A DNA stretch of 64,000 nt from positions 62,001 to 126,000 of the forward strand of contig JAUTXP010000047.1 in assembly GCA_030837965.1 (NCBI GenBank), read 5' to 3'. Of the stretch, positions 25,832 to 34,015 are shown piece by piece; position 1 is the stretch's first letter, and each line of letters opens with the position of its first letter. Position numbers and translations under genes: made by a program. The notes under the pieces were generated by a model that saw only the letters and a list, made by a program, of their open reading frames with translations, was not told where the DNA came from and did no database searches. Origin of the DNA: Acidimicrobiaceae bacterium (GTDB lineage: Bacteria > Actinomycetota > Acidimicrobiia > Acidimicrobiales > JAUTXP01).

Positions 25832-27983
25832 GGGTGGTCTCCAACTCCTCGGCCGCATGCGCGAACAGCTCGGGCTCGTCCGCCTCCGCGCTGGCCAACG
25901 CGGCCTCGGGGGCGGGGGCGCCCGCGGCCTCGTCCGTGGTCCACGCCACTCGCTCGCTGGGGGAGAAGGGCCGCAACAGCCTGCTCCAGAAGGCGGCCAC
26001 GCCGTTGGGGTAGTCGATGGTGGCGCGCACCGCGAGGTAGCCGGAGAGGATGAACAGCGACTGGTTGGTGCCGGTCGTGGTCCGGGCCGTCAGCGTCGGC
26101 ACGATGACGAAGAGGATGGGTACGAGGAAGGCGCCAGCCTGCAGGCCGAGGCCCGCGATGACGGCGAACGTGATGAAGGTCAGCGAGAAGAAGAAGGTGA
26201 AGCTGCCCGACACGACCTTGAGGTTCATGTAGCCGAACGACCCGCCTGCGATCCCGGCGATGAACCCGGACAAGGCGAAGGCCAACAGCTTGTACTTCAC
26301 CGGGTCGATGCCCATGGACACGGCCGTGTTCTCCGAGTCCCTGATGGCGTGGAAGGCCCGGGCCACCTTGGTCTTGCCCAGGTTGCGCACGCCCAGGAAG
26401 ACGAGCAGGGCGAAGCCGAGGGAGAGGTAGTAGGAGGGCTGGCTGAGGTCGACCCGCAGGAACATGCGGTCGACGTCGTTGCGGGTCGTGAGGCCGGGCT
26501 GGGTGAACAGCCAGCTCTCGCAGGCGACCATGAACGCCAGCGTGGCCAAGGCCAGGAAGAAGCCGCGCAGGCGCAGGGCGGGCACGCCGATGAGCACGGC
26601 CAAGGGCACGCCGATCAGGCCGCACAAGGGCAGGACCACGAACGGCGGGAGGTGGGCCTGCGTCGAGAGCAGGGCCGAGCCGAAGGCGCCCGCGCCCGCG
26701 AAGGCCAGCGCGGCGAGGGAGATCTGCCCGGTCCAGCCGGTGAGCACGACGATGGACAGCGCGATCAGGGCGTAGAAGACGGCCGCGCCCAGCACCGTCG
26801 ACCAGTAGGAGACGGTGAAGATGGGGACGGCCAGGGCGGCCACGGCGACCATGCCCGCCAATGCGAACCGGCCCGTCGTCCAGTCCTTCAAGAGCAGCAT
26901 CAGCGCGCCCCTGCGGTCGAGGGCCCGTCGGAGCCGGTCCTCGGGCTGGAGACCCGAGCTGGCGCGGCCGAAGCCGACGCCCGAGTCCTCGTCGACCCGC
27001 ACGCCCTTGAAGATGAACTTGGGCCGGGTCATCAACACGATGATCACGACCATGAAGGAGACGAACTGGGGGACGCCCGCGGAGCTGAAGATCTCGCGGA
27101 AGAACCCGTCTGGCCACCGGATGCCGACGAAGAGGGCCTCGGCCACGCCGAGGGTCAGGCCGCCGACGAAGGTGCCCACCAGGCTGATGAACCCGCCGAA
27201 CATGGCCGCCGCGAAGCCGGGGAGGATCAGCAGGGTCAGGCTGGTGAAGTCGAGGCTGCCGTTGCCCCGGCTGATGATGAGGATGGCCGACAGGGTCGCC
27301 AGCGCGGACCCGACGGCCCACGAGAACTGGGCGACACGGTTGGCGTTGATGCCGAGCAGTCGGGCCGTCTCGCGAGAGTCGGCGGTGGCCCGGATGGCGA
27401 TGCCCAGACTGGTGAAGCGGAAGAAGGCGCCCAGGGCGAGGGCCAAGGCCAGGGCGATGACGGCGACGAGCACGTCGGAGTTGAAGAAGTGCACGCCCAG
27501 CGCGGTGTAGCGCTGCTCACGGATGATGGGCGGGACGGTCTCGCTCTGCTGGTTGAAGAAGTCGATGGCCAGGCCGGTGATGAGGATGAACAGGCCGACG
27601 GTGGCGACGATGAGGCCGATGGTGGGCGCGCCCACCAGGTAGCGCATGAAGAGACGCTCGATGAGGATGCCGAGCACGACGCTGACGGCCAAGGCCAAGA
27701 CCAGCGAGAGCAGGAGGGGCAGGCGGGGGGTGGTGGGGTCCCAGTGCGACCACCACGCCTTCGAGTCGGCGAACGGGATCTGGAAGTGCAGGTGCTTGAT
27801 CTGGAGGCGGGGTTGCGAGGCCTTCCACGTCTTGTAGAAGACGAAGGCGCCGACCGTCCCGATGGCCCCGTGGGCGAAGTTGGGCACCCGCGTGGCCTTG
27901 TAGACCATGGTGATCCCGAGGCCGTAGAGCGCGTACACGGCGCCCACGAACAGGCCTGCCACCAGCAGTTCTGCCCAGTACAT
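25824..27983 (-). CDS. Fused LivH-LivM permease (system 2)
   Basis: The 719-residue membrane protein from ATG 27983 is LivH-like in its first half (LFVGAVYALYGLGITMVYKA, then IRATADSRETARLLGINANR). The LivM-like second half begins at about residue 390 with VVLTGWTGQISLAALAFAGA and PALRLRGFFLALATL. A hydrophilic linker of about 45 residues joins them. The C-terminal 50 residues are acidic and cytosolic. It is the first gene of the leftward operon livHM-livG-livF-binding protein-membrane protein. The divergent region 27984-28185 holds its promoter and that of the surface protein. Confidence 0.92.
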   Translation of the reverse strand: MYWAELLVAGLFVGAVYALYGLGITMVYKATRVPNFAHGAIGTVGAFVFYKTWKASQPRLQIKHLHFQIPFADSKAWWSHWDPTTPRLPLLLSLVLALAVSVVLGILIERLFMRYLVGAPTIGLIVATVGLFILITGLAIDFFNQQSETVPPIIREQRYTALGVHFFNSDVLVAVIALALALALGAFFRFTSLGIAIRATADSRETARLLGINANRVAQFSWAVGSALATLSAILIISRGNGSLDFTSLTLLILPGFAAAMFGGFISLVGTFVGGLTLGVAEALFVGIRWPDGFFREIFSSAGVPQFVSFMVVIIVLMTRPKFIFKGVRVDEDSGVGFGRASSGLQPEDRLRRALDRRGALMLLLKDWTTGRFALAGMVAVAALAVPIFTVSYWSTVLGAAVFYALIALSIVVLTGWTGQISLAALAFAGAGAFGSALLSTQAHLPPFVVLPLCGLIGVPLAVLIGVPALRLRGFFLALATLAFMVACESWLFTQPGLTTRNDVDRMFLRVDLSQPSYYLSLGFALLVFLGVRNLGKTKVARAFHAIRDSENTAVSMGIDPVKYKLLAFALSGFIAGIAGGSFGYMNLKVVSGSFTFFFSLTFITFAVIAGLGLQAGAFLVPILFVIVPTLTARTTTGTNQSLFILSGYLAVRATIDYPNGVAAFWSRLLRPFSPSERVAWTTDEAAGAPAPEAALASAEADEPELFAHAAEELETTHA

Positions 27984-28185
27984 GGTCTCGGTGTGACCCC
28001 CACCGTCGTGATCGCCTGTGTGGCACCCGTCACATTCGTCACAGGTACTGGAAAGTCCTGCCCAAACCGCGTCATCGACACGCCCGGAGAGCGTCTGTGG
28101 CCCGGTGTGATCGCACCGTAGGTGCAGGACTTCTACCGTGTGACAGAGAACACACGGATACGACGTCGCTGAGGCGAGGGGACAT
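27984..28185. promoter_or_regulatory. Divergent promoter region of Liv system 2 and a surface protein
   Basis: This 202-bp gene-free stretch separates the leftward livHM start from the rightward surface-protein start. It includes TACCGT followed by GTGTGAC (about 28134-28145) as a possible rightward -10, and GAGGGGAC as the ribosome site before ATG 28186. GTGTGGCACCCGTCAC and similar GTGAC/GTCAC half sites (28015-28040) could bind a regulator. No specific protein is assigned. Confidence 0.4.
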
Positions 28186-29826
28186 ATGCGTAGCAGCAGC
28201 ACGGCGCTGGGCAGATCGGTGGCGGCGGGCCTCCTGGCGGTCGGCTTCGCCGTGGCCATGGGCCCGACGGATGCGGGCGCCCTGTCGGCCAAAGAGGTGC
28301 CCACCTCGATGCACGGCGCAGTCGAGACCCAGGCCGTCACCGTGGGCAACGGCGCGCTCTCGCTGCTGGTCGACCCCGGCACCGCCTACGCCTACTCGAC
28401 CCTGGACAGAGACGACTACGGCCAGGACTCGGTCAGCTACACCATGACGGCCCGCGGGGCCAACGTGAACCTGGGCACCATCGCCTACGCCGTGTTGTGG
28501 GCGCCCCCTTCGTGCGACACCAACAACGTCCCGTGCTTCCTGTCCGGAAGCAAGGACCCGCACATGCCCAACACCGGGCTGCACGAGGCCAAGGGGTTCC
28601 CCGGCTACGCCGAGGCCCTGTACCCGCCGCCTCCGGCGAGCGACGCCGCGTCGCAAGAGCGTGTCTACAAGTGCATCGTGAACAAGGACGGCCCCGGCTC
28701 GCCTCCTGGCAACGGTCAGGCCCAGGACATCTGCAAGACCAGTGACTCGGTGCCGATGTCGGCGTGGGCCGAGACGCTGGCCGACGACTACGCGGCCAAG
28801 GGCTTCTCGCGGGCGGCCGGGTTCGACCTGGGCGTGCTGGCCGTGCGGGGCAGCGAGTCGCGATCCGAGGTCAGGGCCGTGGGCGACGGCAAGGTGCGGT
28901 CGTTCGGCTACTCGAACGTCAGCGGCATCTCCGTGCTCGGCGGCTACATCCGTATCGACAACGTGTACTCCCAGGCGACGATCGTGTCGTCGGACGCGGG
29001 CGTGGACGCCAAGAAGTCGAGTTCGTCGTGCTCGTTCACCGGGCTGAGCGTGGCTGGGCAGTACTTCGGCAACGACGCCGCCGGTTTGGCCGACCCCCGT
29101 CTGCAATCCGCGCTGGACCAGGTGGCGGCCGCCACCAAGTACAAGGTCGAGTTGATCCCGCCCGCTCATTCCGACGTGACCCAGGTCGACGACGGCAAGT
29201 TCACCACTGGGTGCGCAGGGTTCCAGATGAAGTTCACCGACCTGCACGACCAGGCCCCGGTCCCCGGCGGGTGCGTGCCCTTCACGCCGCCCGAGGGCGT
29301 GCCCCAGTGCGTGCCCGCGCTGGGCAACCGTGAGGAGTTCAGCTTCGGGCGCATCAGCACGCAGCAGGCGGTCAACGAGTTCCCCACGTCGGATGGGCTC
29401 GGTGTGGGCGGGCTGGACGACGTGACCGGTGGCGGGGACTTCGGCTCTGGGGCCGGGGGCGCGGGTGCGGGCTCGGTCAGCGGGTCGGACGCCGGCAGCC
29501 TGGCCGGGGCAGGCGGTTCGGGCTTGGGCTCTGATCTGGCCGGGGCCGACGCGTCCGGGGCGGGCTCGGGTTTGGCCGATGCCGCGGGGTCTGGGTCTGG
29601 CTCTGGGTCTGGGGGGCGATCCGGTCGGCAGGCCGTGAGTAGCGGTCCCGGGGCGGGCGACTATGCGGTTGGTTTGGGGGCGCAGAAGGGCCTCGATACG
29701 AAGTTGATCGGGGCCATGACGGCTGCCGGCGGGGCGGGACTGCTCATCGGCGTGTTGGCATTGATCGGGGTGGTCAACGCCCTGGCCGCCGGTCGGCGGT
29801 TCCGCTGGCCCGGCTTCGGCGAGTAG
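28186..29826 (+). CDS. Secreted, C-terminally membrane-anchored protein of unknown function
   Basis: The 546-residue protein is not recognised. It has a signal peptide (about 1-33, SVAAGLLAVGFAVAMGPTDAGA) and an ordered extracytoplasmic domain (about 35-400) with at least eight cysteines in Cys-rich patches, including CDTNNVPC and CSFTG. A Gly/Ser/Ala-rich low-complexity stalk (about 405-490) leads to a C-terminal membrane helix (LIGAMTAAGGAGLLIGVLAL) and a short basic tail. There is no LPXTG. The ATG follows a good ribosome site. It is divergent from Liv system 2; a similar stalk-and-helix protein follows system 3, hinting at an envelope role near these transporters. Confidence 0.7.
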   Translation: MRSSSTALGRSVAAGLLAVGFAVAMGPTDAGALSAKEVPTSMHGAVETQAVTVGNGALSLLVDPGTAYAYSTLDRDDYGQDSVSYTMTARGANVNLGTIAYAVLWAPPSCDTNNVPCFLSGSKDPHMPNTGLHEAKGFPGYAEALYPPPPASDAASQERVYKCIVNKDGPGSPPGNGQAQDICKTSDSVPMSAWAETLADDYAAKGFSRAAGFDLGVLAVRGSESRSEVRAVGDGKVRSFGYSNVSGISVLGGYIRIDNVYSQATIVSSDAGVDAKKSSSSCSFTGLSVAGQYFGNDAAGLADPRLQSALDQVAAATKYKVELIPPAHSDVTQVDDGKFTTGCAGFQMKFTDLHDQAPVPGGCVPFTPPEGVPQCVPALGNREEFSFGRISTQQAVNEFPTSDGLGVGGLDDVTGGGDFGSGAGGAGAGSVSGSDAGSLAGAGGSGLGSDLAGADASGAGSGLADAAGSGSGSGSGGRSGRQAVSSGPGAGDYAVGLGAQKGLDTKLIGAMTAAGGAGLLIGVLALIGVVNALAAGRRFRWPGFGE

Positions 29827-29915
29827 CTCGTCGGGCCGGCCTACCCTTCGTCAGACGCAGGAGCCCAGCGGGACTGGGCGATGCGACGGACGAGGGGACG
29901 GAGGGACGGGAGGCC

Positions 29916-30476
29916 ATGACCACACTCGAGAACCGCTCCAACACGGCACTGCTTGTCATCGACGTGCAGAACGACGTGGTGGCGGGCGCCCACGAGCGGG
30001 ACGCGGTCGTCGCCAACGTGGCCACCCTGGTCGACAAGGCCAGGCACGAGCGGGTGCCCGTCGTCTGGGTGCAGCACTCGGACGAGCAGTTGGCGCGGGG
30101 CACCGATGGTTGGCGGATCGTCCCCGAGCTGGCGCCGGACGAGGCCGAGCCGTTGGTCGAGAAGACCTATGGCGACTCGTTCGAGGACACCAACCTCGAG
30201 ACGGTGTTGGCGGGCCTGGGCGTCGGGCGGCTCGTCGTCGCCGGCGCGCAGACCGACCAGTGCGTCCGGTCCACGCTTCACGGCGCGCTCGTCAGGGGGT
30301 ACGACGCCACCCTGGTCAGCGACGCCCACACCACCGAGGACCTGACGGAATGGGGCGCGCCGCCGCCCGGTCAGGTCATCGCCCACACCAACATGTACTG
30401 GAAGCACCAGACGGCGCCGGGGCGCACGGCAGGCACGGTCGAGACCAAAGACGTCGACTTCGCAGGCCCGTCCTGA
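29916..30476 (+). CDS. Isochorismatase-family cysteine hydrolase
   Basis: The 186-residue protein has the cysteine-hydrolase triad: Asp16 in LLVIDVQND, Lys83 in VEKTYGDSF and Cys116 in AQTDQCVRSTLHGA, the last after a family-typical cis-peptide region. Members hydrolyse isochorismate, nicotinamide or N-carbamoyl amides; the closest pattern is the unassigned general cysteine hydrolase group. GGGAGG lies 7 nt before ATG 29916. It is cytosolic and apparently monocistronic, followed by the repeat and hairpin at 30496-30586. Confidence 0.9.
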   Translation: MTTLENRSNTALLVIDVQNDVVAGAHERDAVVANVATLVDKARHERVPVVWVQHSDEQLARGTDGWRIVPELAPDEAEPLVEKTYGDSFEDTNLETVLAGLGVGRLVVAGAQTDQCVRSTLHGALVRGYDATLVSDAHTTEDLTEWGAPPPGQVIAHTNMYWKHQTAPGRTAGTVETKDVDFAGPS

Positions 30477-30495
30477 GACTGGCTCGCCTGTCCGT

Positions 30496-30531
30496 CCGTC
30501 TGACGGTCCGTCTGGCGGTCCGTCTGGCGGT
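30496..30531. repeat. Three 12-bp tandem units after the hydrolase gene
   Basis: The unit CCGTCTGGCGGT occurs three times in tandem (first unit with one change) just after the isochorismatase-family stop. Each unit contains an inverted CCGTC/GGCGG-like element, so the RNA could form small stems. Confidence 0.75.
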
Positions 30532-30540
30532 GCGTTTGCC

Positions 30541-30586
30541 TTCTTGTCATCCTGAGTTCGGCATGCCGAACTGAGCCTGACAAGAA
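30541..30586. terminator. 46-bp imperfect palindrome
   Basis: Two 23-nt arms meet at GCATGC with three mismatches, beginning TTCTTGTCATCCTGAG. It lies 64 bp after the hydrolase stop and is a plausible terminator. GTCATCCTGAG-type intergenic palindromes occur widely in other bacterial genomes, so this may be a repeat element with a single copy in this window. Confidence 0.5.
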
Positions 30587-30651
30587 CGGCGAGGAATGGC
30601 GGTGGGCGGGGCCACGGGGCCACGGGGCATCGGCGCCGTCGGGCGGGTGGT

Positions 30652-30657
30652 TACGCT
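30652..30657 (+). promoter_or_regulatory. -10 box (TACGCT) for the decarboxylase-like gene
   Basis: TACGCT is followed by eight bases and then GTG 30666, without a ribosome site, so a leaderless or nearly leaderless transcript is likely. Confidence 0.4.
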
Positions 30658-30665
30658 CGGGGCGC

Positions 30666-31400
30666 GTGGCTCATCCTCCGTGGCATCTGTCGGGCGAGCT
30701 GTTGGCGGCCATGTTGTGGCGACCCGCCCTTGGTCCGTATCGAGGCCACGGGCTGCCAGGCGGCGTCGACCCGCTGCCCGGTCCAGCGCTGCTTCTGGCC
30801 GCCCACTACGCCGACTCGCCCATCGGCCCATTCTCCGAGTTGGCCGTGGCCGAGCCCGCTCGACTGGGGTTGCGGCCCGGGTTCTGCGTGACAACCTCCG
30901 TGGTCGCCGCGTCGGAGTGCCGGGTCGACTACCGGCTCAACTGGGGCGTGCCCGCCGAGGTGGGGACGCTGTTGTGGGACGTCGACGTGGCCGGGGCGAG
31001 GACCCGGCGGCTCACGTGGGTGGAGCGGGGGATCGTGGTGTCGGGCCGGCCGACCCCAATGCGCACGCCCGCGTGGCTTCCTGTCCGGGGCGTGCAGCGC
31101 CGAGCCGACGGCGCCATCCTCGTGCCCCGGCGGGTGTGGGGCTGGCTCTCCCTCACCCGTGTCTGGGTGGGCGCGCCTGACGACGACCCCCTCGCATGGG
31201 CCGCGGGCGGCCACCTTGGCGGGGTGATGACGGGCATGCGCATGGTCGTCGACCCCGCCCGCCATCCCGCCGGTCTGCTGTCCAGCCTGCGGGCCCCACT
31301 GCAGGCTCCCGGCACCGGTCTGACCGCCTCCGTCGGACGGGAGGCCGCGCCCGCAGCCGCTAGAGTTGCCGTCCCGCGGGCGTATGGCTCAGTTGGTTAG
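30666..31400 (+). CDS. Acetoacetate-decarboxylase-like protein, overlapping tRNA-Val
   Basis: The 244-residue protein has the ADC-like fold pattern: YADSPIGPFSELAVAEPARL, then GLRPGFCVTTSVVAASECRV and YRLNWGVPAEVGTLLW, which align in order with acetoacetate decarboxylase relatives. The Schiff-base Lys of true ADC is not evident, so decarboxylase activity is unlikely or altered. The reading frame runs 23 nt into the tRNA-Val gene and stops at TAG 31398-31400 in its D-arm region. The last residues (AVPRAYGSVG) are therefore encoded by tRNA sequence. Confidence 0.65.
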   Translation: MAHPPWHLSGELLAAMLWRPALGPYRGHGLPGGVDPLPGPALLLAAHYADSPIGPFSELAVAEPARLGLRPGFCVTTSVVAASECRVDYRLNWGVPAEVGTLLWDVDVAGARTRRLTWVERGIVVSGRPTPMRTPAWLPVRGVQRRADGAILVPRRVWGWLSLTRVWVGAPDDDPLAWAAGGHLGGVMTGMRMVVDPARHPAGLLSSLRAPLQAPGTGLTASVGREAAPAAARVAVPRAYGSVG

Positions 31401-31451
31401 AGCGCAGCCTTCACACGGCTGAGGTCACAGGTTCGAGTCCTGTTACGCCCA
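31378..31451 (+). tRNA. tRNA-Val (anticodon CAC)
   Basis: A cloverleaf can be drawn with acceptor GGGCGTA (31378-31384) pairing TACGCCC (31444-31450). The D-arm is GCTCAGTTGGTTAGAGC, the anticodon stem CAGCC/GGCTG with loop TTCACAC gives anticodon CAC (valine, codon GUG), and the T-arm is CACAGGTTCGAGTCCTGT. Discriminator A is at 31451. CCA is not encoded. It overlaps the end of the upstream protein gene. The sequence after it becomes more AT-rich and gene-poor. Confidence 0.97.
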
Positions 31452-31688
31452 CTACGCTTGTCTTGTACTAACACCGGTCTCGGTTGAGCCACCAGGCTCG
31501 GCCGCGGTCGCGTCGTTGTGACCGTGGGGACCCCCGCAGCACGCCGGAACTGCTGCCTGGGGGACGACACCCTGGACGTCACCCCCTGGTGAATTGACCC
31601 ATTTGGTGTTGCCTCCTCGCTCTGGACATGATATATCACGATGTACGCTAGGGCATGTCAGAATGACTGCCTGTTGAGGAGGAGCGAG
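31452..31688 (+). other. Gene-free spacer after tRNA-Val with a stem-loop and a promoter
   Basis: I see no gene in this spacer. CCCCCGCAGC (31531-31540) pairs with GCTGC and GGGGG (31552-31563, 2-nt bulge), possibly ending the tRNA transcript. TTGCCT (31609-31614) and TATATC (31632-31637), 17 bp apart, are a candidate -35/-10 promoter for the small secreted protein. The local AT content is clearly higher than in the flanks. Confidence 0.4.
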
Positions 31689-31967
31689 ATGAAACGTTTA
31701 CTACTTTCCGCCATCCTGGCGGTGGGGGGCCTCACCGGGGCAGCGGCGCTCAACGCGCCGAGCGCCCATGCCAGTTGTGCACCAGGTAACGACTGCGTCG
31801 AGATTCCCGTCCAAGAGTGTAATGACACCCTCCTCCATGGGTGCACGCCGGGCTCTGTGGAGCGGAAGCCGGGCCACATCTGCATTGGCACCGAAGACGA
31901 GAACACTCCGGGCTCAGGCCCGGCCGTGTGCGTGTCGTACATCCCGGCCACGCCCGCCGCTCGCTGA
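31689..31967 (+). CDS. Small secreted cysteine-containing protein, unknown
   Basis: The 92-residue protein starts at ATG 31689 with a strong GAGGAGGAG ribosome site. A signal peptide (MKRLLLSAILAVGGLTGAAA) with an Ala-X-Ala type site (AHA-S) is followed by about 65 mature residues with six or seven cysteines. These are spaced CAPGNDC, C-N6-C, CIG and CVS, suggesting disulfides. No family was recognised. A hairpin with a T-rich tail follows immediately, so the gene looks like a self-contained, expressed unit. Confidence 0.7.
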   Translation: MKRLLLSAILAVGGLTGAAALNAPSAHASCAPGNDCVEIPVQECNDTLLHGCTPGSVERKPGHICIGTEDENTPGSGPAVCVSYIPATPAAR

Positions 31968-31987
31968 CCGAGAGCGAAAGCTCCCAG

Positions 31988-32035
31988 TGGCCGTCGGCCC
32001 GCCGACAGATGACGGGCCGACGGCCATTGTTGCTT
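31988..32035 (+). terminator. Intrinsic terminator after the small secreted protein
   Basis: A perfect 14-bp stem (TGGCCGTCGGCCCG at 31988-32001 with 32013-32026) is followed by TTGTTGCTT. It is the most classical Rho-independent terminator in the window. Confidence 0.8.
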
Positions 32036-32318
32036 CAGCCCGAGCCGGCTAGGCGCCCGCTCGAGCCACGTGGTTGCACGACATGACTCCATCATCGTCC
32101 TCCTCGAGATAGACGAGGCTTTCCGAGTCGGTTCGGAGACGGGCGTTGTCGATCTCACGCCCACTGCCCTTGGCTTTGTACCGCGTGAGAACTGTCGAGG
32201 GCTGGGCCTTGCCGCCTCGACCGGGTTCGCGACACCTGCGTCGCGCTCAACGCCCGCTCGACACGCGGAAGGTGCCAGGGCTCGCTGGAGGCAGGCGGCG
32301 CGGCGCAATGATGGAGCG
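32036..32318. other. Gene-free spacer upstream of the DinB-like gene
   Basis: No convincing gene or repeat is seen here. The open frame running through it in phase with the DinB-like gene has no family features. GGAG at 32313-32316 is the likely ribosome site of the next gene. Confidence 0.5.
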
Positions 32319-33029
32319 ATGCCTGAGCGTTTCGAGTTTCAAGACCTGAGCGAGGCCGTCTTCTGGGGAGTCGACCTGCAGCGTGCGACGTTCCGGGACG
32401 TTGACCTCATGGGGGCGCGGGTCTCTCACGCCCGAGTCGTCGATGTGGTCATCGATGCGGAGATCGATCGCCTCGTCGTCAACGGAGTCGATGTGACCGG
32501 CTACGTCAACGAACGCGACGGGTGGTTCGCGCTCCGTTCCCAGCTTCACCCGACGGAGCCGCAGGCAATGCGACGAGGATGGCAGGCATTCGCCACAGCA
32601 TGGGCCAGCGCCATCGACCGGGCGAGGGGTATGCCTGAGGTGCAGCGGTACGCGTCCGTCGATGGCGAGTGGTCGTTCGTCCACACGCTGCGGCACCTCG
32701 TCTTCGCCATCGACAAGTGGTTCACCGTGCCGATCCTCGGCGCTGCGTTTCACCCAATTGGACTCCCGAACTCCGGGTCGGCCGACTTCGGCTGGCCTGG
32801 CCTTGACGATGTCGCCGATCCCAGCTTCGACGATGCTGTCGCGGCGTGGCGGGACCGCACGGAGCGGCTGCACGACTATCTCGGCGGTGTCCGGGCGTTG
32901 TCCTTGAGTGTCGAGGTACCGGTTCTTGAGAACGGCGCCAATGCCGTGCATGACTGCCTCGGCGTCGTCTTTGAGGAGCACTTCCAGCATCTCCGCTATG
33001 CCCTACGCGATCTCGATCGCCTTGGTTGA
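32319..33029 (+). CDS. DinB-fold protein with N-terminal pentapeptide repeats
   Basis: In this 236-residue protein residues 8-40 (FQDLSEAVFWGVDLQRATF and DVDLMGARV) are pentapeptide-repeat-like. A linker containing INGVDVTGY-type sequence follows, then a four-helix DinB_2-type bundle with metal-ligand candidates in WSFVHTLRHLVFAIDKWF and the late HFQHLRYALRDL. DinB-fold proteins are metal-dependent and often thiol-linked enzymes; this combination with pentapeptides is common in actinobacteria but functionally uncharacterised. The upstream in-frame extension is not conserved-looking, so ATG 32319 with GGAG at -6 is preferred. Confidence 0.75.
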   Translation: MPERFEFQDLSEAVFWGVDLQRATFRDVDLMGARVSHARVVDVVIDAEIDRLVVNGVDVTGYVNERDGWFALRSQLHPTEPQAMRRGWQAFATAWASAIDRARGMPEVQRYASVDGEWSFVHTLRHLVFAIDKWFTVPILGAAFHPIGLPNSGSADFGWPGLDDVADPSFDDAVAAWRDRTERLHDYLGGVRALSLSVEVPVLENGANAVHDCLGVVFEEHFQHLRYALRDLDRLG

Positions 33030-33187
33030 TGGCGCATTGCCGATCATCCCCCGAGTCGGTCGAGAATCGCTCGGCGCCTGCTCGCGGCTCACTGACGACC
33101 CGCAGTAACACGCCTCGAAACGGTGGAGCGAGGGTCGACGGGCCCAGCCCGGCGCTGGGACGGGCGTACACGCGGAGGGCGAGTGCA

Positions 33188-33496
33188 ATGAGCAACAAAG
33201 CTCGACGGTGGTGTCCGGTGGTCGGCTTGCTCGCGGTCATCGCCGTGGGTGCCTGTGGGGTAGATAGCGACGCAGGCAGGTCCGACGACGCCAGCCAGCG
33301 GGTGGTCGTGCACTTCACCAAGTCGGCACCAACCTCCGCGGAAGGGGCAAGGTTCGATGACATGCCGCACGACGGCGGCGTCGTCAAGACTGAGCAAGCC
33401 GTCCTGCTCGACAGCCCGAGTGGATCGGCGCGGGTCGCCGTCCGCTACGGCTGCCCGGTAGGTATCGGCGACGGCAGCGGCGACAACGACGCGTAG
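33188..33496 (+). CDS. Putative lipoprotein, probably truncated by an in-frame amber codon
   Basis: The 102-residue product starts at ATG 33188. The signal MSNKARRWCPVVGLLAVIA ends in VGAC, a lipobox-like site with the lipidated Cys at about residue 23. The mature part is hydrophilic. The frame stops at TAG 33494-33496 but continues open in the same phase to 33634 and beyond, with sensible beta-rich sequence (VQGDSLIVVLHQPEPPPE, LSVSLPQDVTVERVTLEH). This suggests one longer ancestral protein split by a single substitution. No family was recognised. It is the last apparently translatable gene before a region of decay. Confidence 0.5.
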   Translation: MSNKARRWCPVVGLLAVIAVGACGVDSDAGRSDDASQRVVVHFTKSAPTSAEGARFDDMPHDGGVVKTEQAVLLDSPSGSARVAVRYGCPVGIGDGSGDNDA

Positions 33497-33634
33497 GTCC
33501 AAGGCGACAGTCTGATCGTGGTGCTCCACCAGCCGGAGCCGCCGCCAGAGGCATGCACGGGCAGCCTGACTGCACCCGTGCTCTCTGTTTCGCTGCCCCA
33601 AGACGTGACCGTCGAGCGGGTAACTCTCGAGCAC

Positions 33635-33845
33635 AGATCCACCTGGGACAGGCTTCTCGCGGCCGTTGTCCCGCTCGACAGTGTCGACGCCACGAGCTTC
33701 GGGCGACTGCTCGGAGCGAGCGGCCCGTTGACGTCGCGGACCCCACGTCGTGGTCTGCGCCCGGCGGGTCTCCCACCAGGTGGTCACATCGGACCCCGAC
33801 GATCTTCGTTGCGTCGACCCTCAACTCGAGGTGGTCGTCGTCTGA
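33635..33845 (+). pseudogene. Remnant of a VapC-like PIN-domain toxin (two frameshifts)
   Basis: Three consecutive frames together spell the C-terminal half of a PIN toxin. 33635-33724 gives WDRLLAAVVPLDSVDATSFG and RLLGASG; 33730-33741 gives DVAD; 33744-33845 gives HVVVCARRVSHQVVTSDPDD and the ending LEVVVV plus stop. The joins are each explained by loss of one nucleotide. TSDPDD and the pre-DVADAH region are classic VapC landmarks. The N-terminal half, with the first catalytic Asp, is missing: the segment follows the lipoprotein frame directly. No antitoxin remains nearby. A sequencing error is possible but would have to occur twice. Confidence 0.6.
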
Positions 33846-34015
33846 GCCCCTGGTGCTGCTCGGCGGCGTGAGCGACGTCGTCTACGCGCGGGCCGGGCGG
33901 ACGTGGCCGGCGGGGGCGTGGACCGCTGGCGGCGCCGCCGCCCGAGCCCCGGCCACGGTCCGGCGGGCAAGGGTCGCGCACCGGGCAACCGCCTACGGGG
34001 CTGCCGACGGGCGGG

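Noticed and set aside
30496-30531. CRISPR array
   Set aside because: The 12-bp units are directly adjacent with no spacers and no cas genes are present.
31397-31639. Reverse-strand 80-codon frame containing RNRTRTCDLSR across tRNA-Val
   Set aside because: This phrase is the well-known artefact of translating a tRNA antisense; no real protein is indicated.
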